From positions 3,132,719 to 3,196,718 of the forward strand of contig CALNVZ010003434.1 in the NCBI GenBank assembly GCA_940671915.1: 64,000 nucleotides of DNA, read 5' to 3'. The DNA is from Paracentrotus lividus. Lineage: Eukaryota; Echinodermata; Echinoidea; Camarodonta; Echinidae. This document shows positions 62,118 to 64,000 of this stretch, piece after piece; position 1 is the stretch's first letter; each line of letters starts with the position of its first letter. The notes under the pieces are model-generated. The model had not been told where the DNA came from. It saw only the letters and a program-made list of their open reading frames with translations, and ran no database searches. The translations under genes and the position numbers were made by a program.

Positions 62118-62731
62118 GTAGAAAAAGCTCATGTCCTCAACTATCATTATGATACAAAAAAAAAAAAAAAAATCCGAAAATAAGGCATGCTTCAGTAACA
62201 TTAGCCAATTTTGTAAAGGACACACAAATTAGCCTGCGCAGGAATTTGCTTTTCATTTATCTAGGTTATGGACCGCCATAAAAGAATAAAAATTAATGGA
62301 TGGAATAAATCAGTTAACAGAGTCAAAGATAAATAAAAAAAATCAGAAACCAACAACCAATATTATGCAAAAATGTAATGTTTCACAATTTTGTTTTCAT
62401 ATCATTGATTTTTGCTTTGACTTCAGTTTATTTTTGTCTTTGTTGTTTGTTAGCCGATTATTCCATTTTGATTTTGACTCCTTTATGGCGTTCCATAGCC
62501 AGGTGATAAATGAATAGCGAATTCCTGAGCAGGATAATTTTTGTGTCATTTACAAAAGGGGGCATAGCTCACTGAAGCATGCGTTATTTTTGGATTTTTT
62601 TTGGTGTCATAATGGTAGCTGAGGATATGAGCTTTCTTTATAATTTATATAAACTTTTCCTCCAACAACCATATATCTTTTTATTTGGTAGCTATTTAAA
62701 AAGTGTATAGTTCTTTTTGGGACGCACTTTA

Positions 62732-63147
62732 CAGTGCGTCCCAGAAAAAAAGTAAACCAAACTTTGAGAGGCCCGTATTAACATCGTATAGTATACAACA
62801 TAACATTTATTTTTTATTTCGTGTAAAAGAGTAACTCATATTCCATTTAGCGATACTAAAGTTAAACCTGTGCCGGCATGGATGACTGAGCATGGATGAC
62901 CTTTCAAAAACCTCTATCAAAAAGAGCTTGAACCAACATGACCAAGTTTTGGCAGAAGGAAAAAAGATTATTGCTCATTAAAGCCCAAGTGGTCAGTCAT
63001 CTGTCAAGGCACAGTTTTAAGTTTGGTGTTACTCCATAGAAGATGTGTTACTCTTACTATTACTATAAAAGTGAATGTAACATAAATTATACAATTTTAA
63101 TATGAGGCTCTCAAAGTTGGGTTTAATTTATTTTCTGGGACGCAGTG
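62732..63147. mobile_element. Second mariner-like MITE, copy B
   Basis: Starts CAGTGCGTCCCAGAAAAAAA with CCAAACTTTGAGAG, and ends with CTCTCAAAGTTGG then TTTTCTGGGACGCAGTG. TA flanks both sides (62730-62731 and 63148-63149). The left TA is shared with the right end of the preceding mariner-like element. 416 bp, non-coding. Confidence 0.85.
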
Positions 63148-63875
63148 TATGAAACAATCCTCAACTATTGCACCCCAGTCCCAACTATACTGCGCCAGAC
63201 GGATTTTAGGCTGATCTAAAATCAGTATTGCCCTCAATGGGAATATGTATTGACGATTTCAGGTCGATTCATTGTAGTGTAACATTGACATCACCATCAT
63301 AAAGTTTTGCGTGGGTTATTATTTTCCATAACGGGCATTCGGAAAAGAAAAATCAGTGTTCCCAAAAATGTATGCTTTGTCATCATCACTTTTTTCTTAC
63401 CAAGTACTTTTTTAAATAGTGTCATCGTTGTGTGAAAATTTTCACTGTATGATATTTAATCCCGATAAATTTCTTCATCGAAAATGAATATCACAGTATA
63501 TGGTGGCAGGGAAAAACATATTTACAATTATCGTAGTCATTATTTATATATCATATATCACAAATATATATCACCGATATTTTACTCATCTCCATGTCTT
63601 GACTATAATCACGTCTTATCATGATTATTATCCGTATATTTTTCAAGGAATGTGCGTACGTCAAGAAAAATAAACAACAAACAAATTTTGTGTTGAGATT
63701 AAAAATGAAACCACTCCCCCCAAAAAAAATAAAAATATCGCAACACGATTCTATCCATTTTCGTCGCGCAGATTTTTACTACCTCATGGTAAAAATCCAC
63801 ATCATCTGATGTGGGGTTAGCCCCCCCCCCCCTTCCGACATAATCTGAAGGGACATTTTCTTTTTGGGCCGTCTG

Positions 63876-64000
63876 CAGGACTGGTCTGAACCTGCTCAAT
63901 GATTCAAAAGCTCAAAAAGAAAGGAAAATAAAATTCATAATAACCGACCTATATTGAGCTTGATTGTCTAAATGATGTTTTGGGGTCCGAGGTTCAACAT
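63876..64000. other. Unique sequence after the duplicated block
   Basis: Sequence beyond the right edge of copy B; too short to assign. Confidence 0.5.

Larger units (their letters stand above)
57051..62729. mobile_element. Split mariner-like element, copy B
   Basis: The left end CAGTGCGTCCCAAAAAGAAC is preceded by TA (57049-57050). The right end, GTTCTTTTTGGGACGCACTT, is followed by TA at 62730-62731. The outer ~60 bp on each side matches the intact 668-bp element at 3701-4368, and the family palindrome reappears at about 62125-62640. The simplest reading is one element whose left arm was split by about 5 kb of later insertions (57120-62117), themselves containing several transposons and a gap. 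Confidence 0.7.
52774..63875 (+). repeat. Tandem ~11.4-kb block, copy B
   Basis: Direct copy of 41023-52762. The two are separated by only about ten bases (ACTCTCTCTCT). The left and right edges agree to within a few bases. Contains a 483-N gap at 57358-57840. Terminal motifs of its transposons are generally better preserved than in copy A (for example CAGTGCGTCCCAG at 62732 against CAGTGCGTTCCAG at 51597). Confidence 0.93.

Overview
This window looks like gene-poor nuclear DNA from an AT-rich animal genome, most likely a marine invertebrate deuterostome such as an echinoderm. That assignment is an inference. It rests on spliced gene structure, dense terminal-inverted-repeat (TIR) MITEs, a Ty3/gypsy element primed by tRNA-Ser, a tRNA-derived SINE and abundant microsatellites. 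No bacterial operons, CRISPR arrays or phage genes are visible. Almost all long open frames are translations of low-complexity or repeat DNA.

Only one host protein-coding exon is convincing. It lies at 39907-40150 on the minus strand and is the first coding exon of a secreted somatomedin-B protein of the SBSPON type, ending at a consensus splice donor. The following exons were not found in the window. A decayed tRNA-Asn copy lies at 36847-36919.

Layout. 1-6.6 kb: unique AT-rich DNA, a hairpin, an inverted GC-rich minisatellite, a palindromic mariner-like element, and a SINE sitting between inverted TAGACCAAATGG arrays. 6.6-9.1 kb and 13.3-15.6 kb: two copies of a DNA transposon (TIR CAGGGCCGGCGGAG, 5-bp target duplications) filled with satellite repeats; the second copy is interrupted by a Crypton-like recombinase fragment. 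9.8-10.4 kb: a hAT-like foldback MITE. 18.7-20.2 kb: a 1.4-kb polypyrimidine tract. 20.3-23.9 kb: MITEs. 24.4-25.3 kb: a miniature LTR retrotransposon with identical LTRs. 27.9-35.1 kb: three Harbinger-type MITEs, a broken non-LTR retrotransposon and purine microsatellites. 37.4-39.1 kb: further MITEs.

41.0-63.9 kb is one ~11.4-kb block present twice in tandem (41023-52762 and 52774-63875). Across most of the block the copies differ mainly by single-base insertions and deletions, which suggests noisy long-read gap filling or an uncollapsed haplotype rather than old duplication. A 25-N gap lies just before the first copy and a 483-N gap lies inside the second. The block is a nest of transposons: a mariner-like element split by about 5 kb of other elements, a second mariner-like MITE abutting it, a GGGGCAATTGTAACA-ended element, a 65-68-bp tandem repeat and GAGACGTCTC palindromes.

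No multi-gene pathway or defence system is visible. The main novelty is the satellite-carrying transposon family and the nested structure of the duplicated block.
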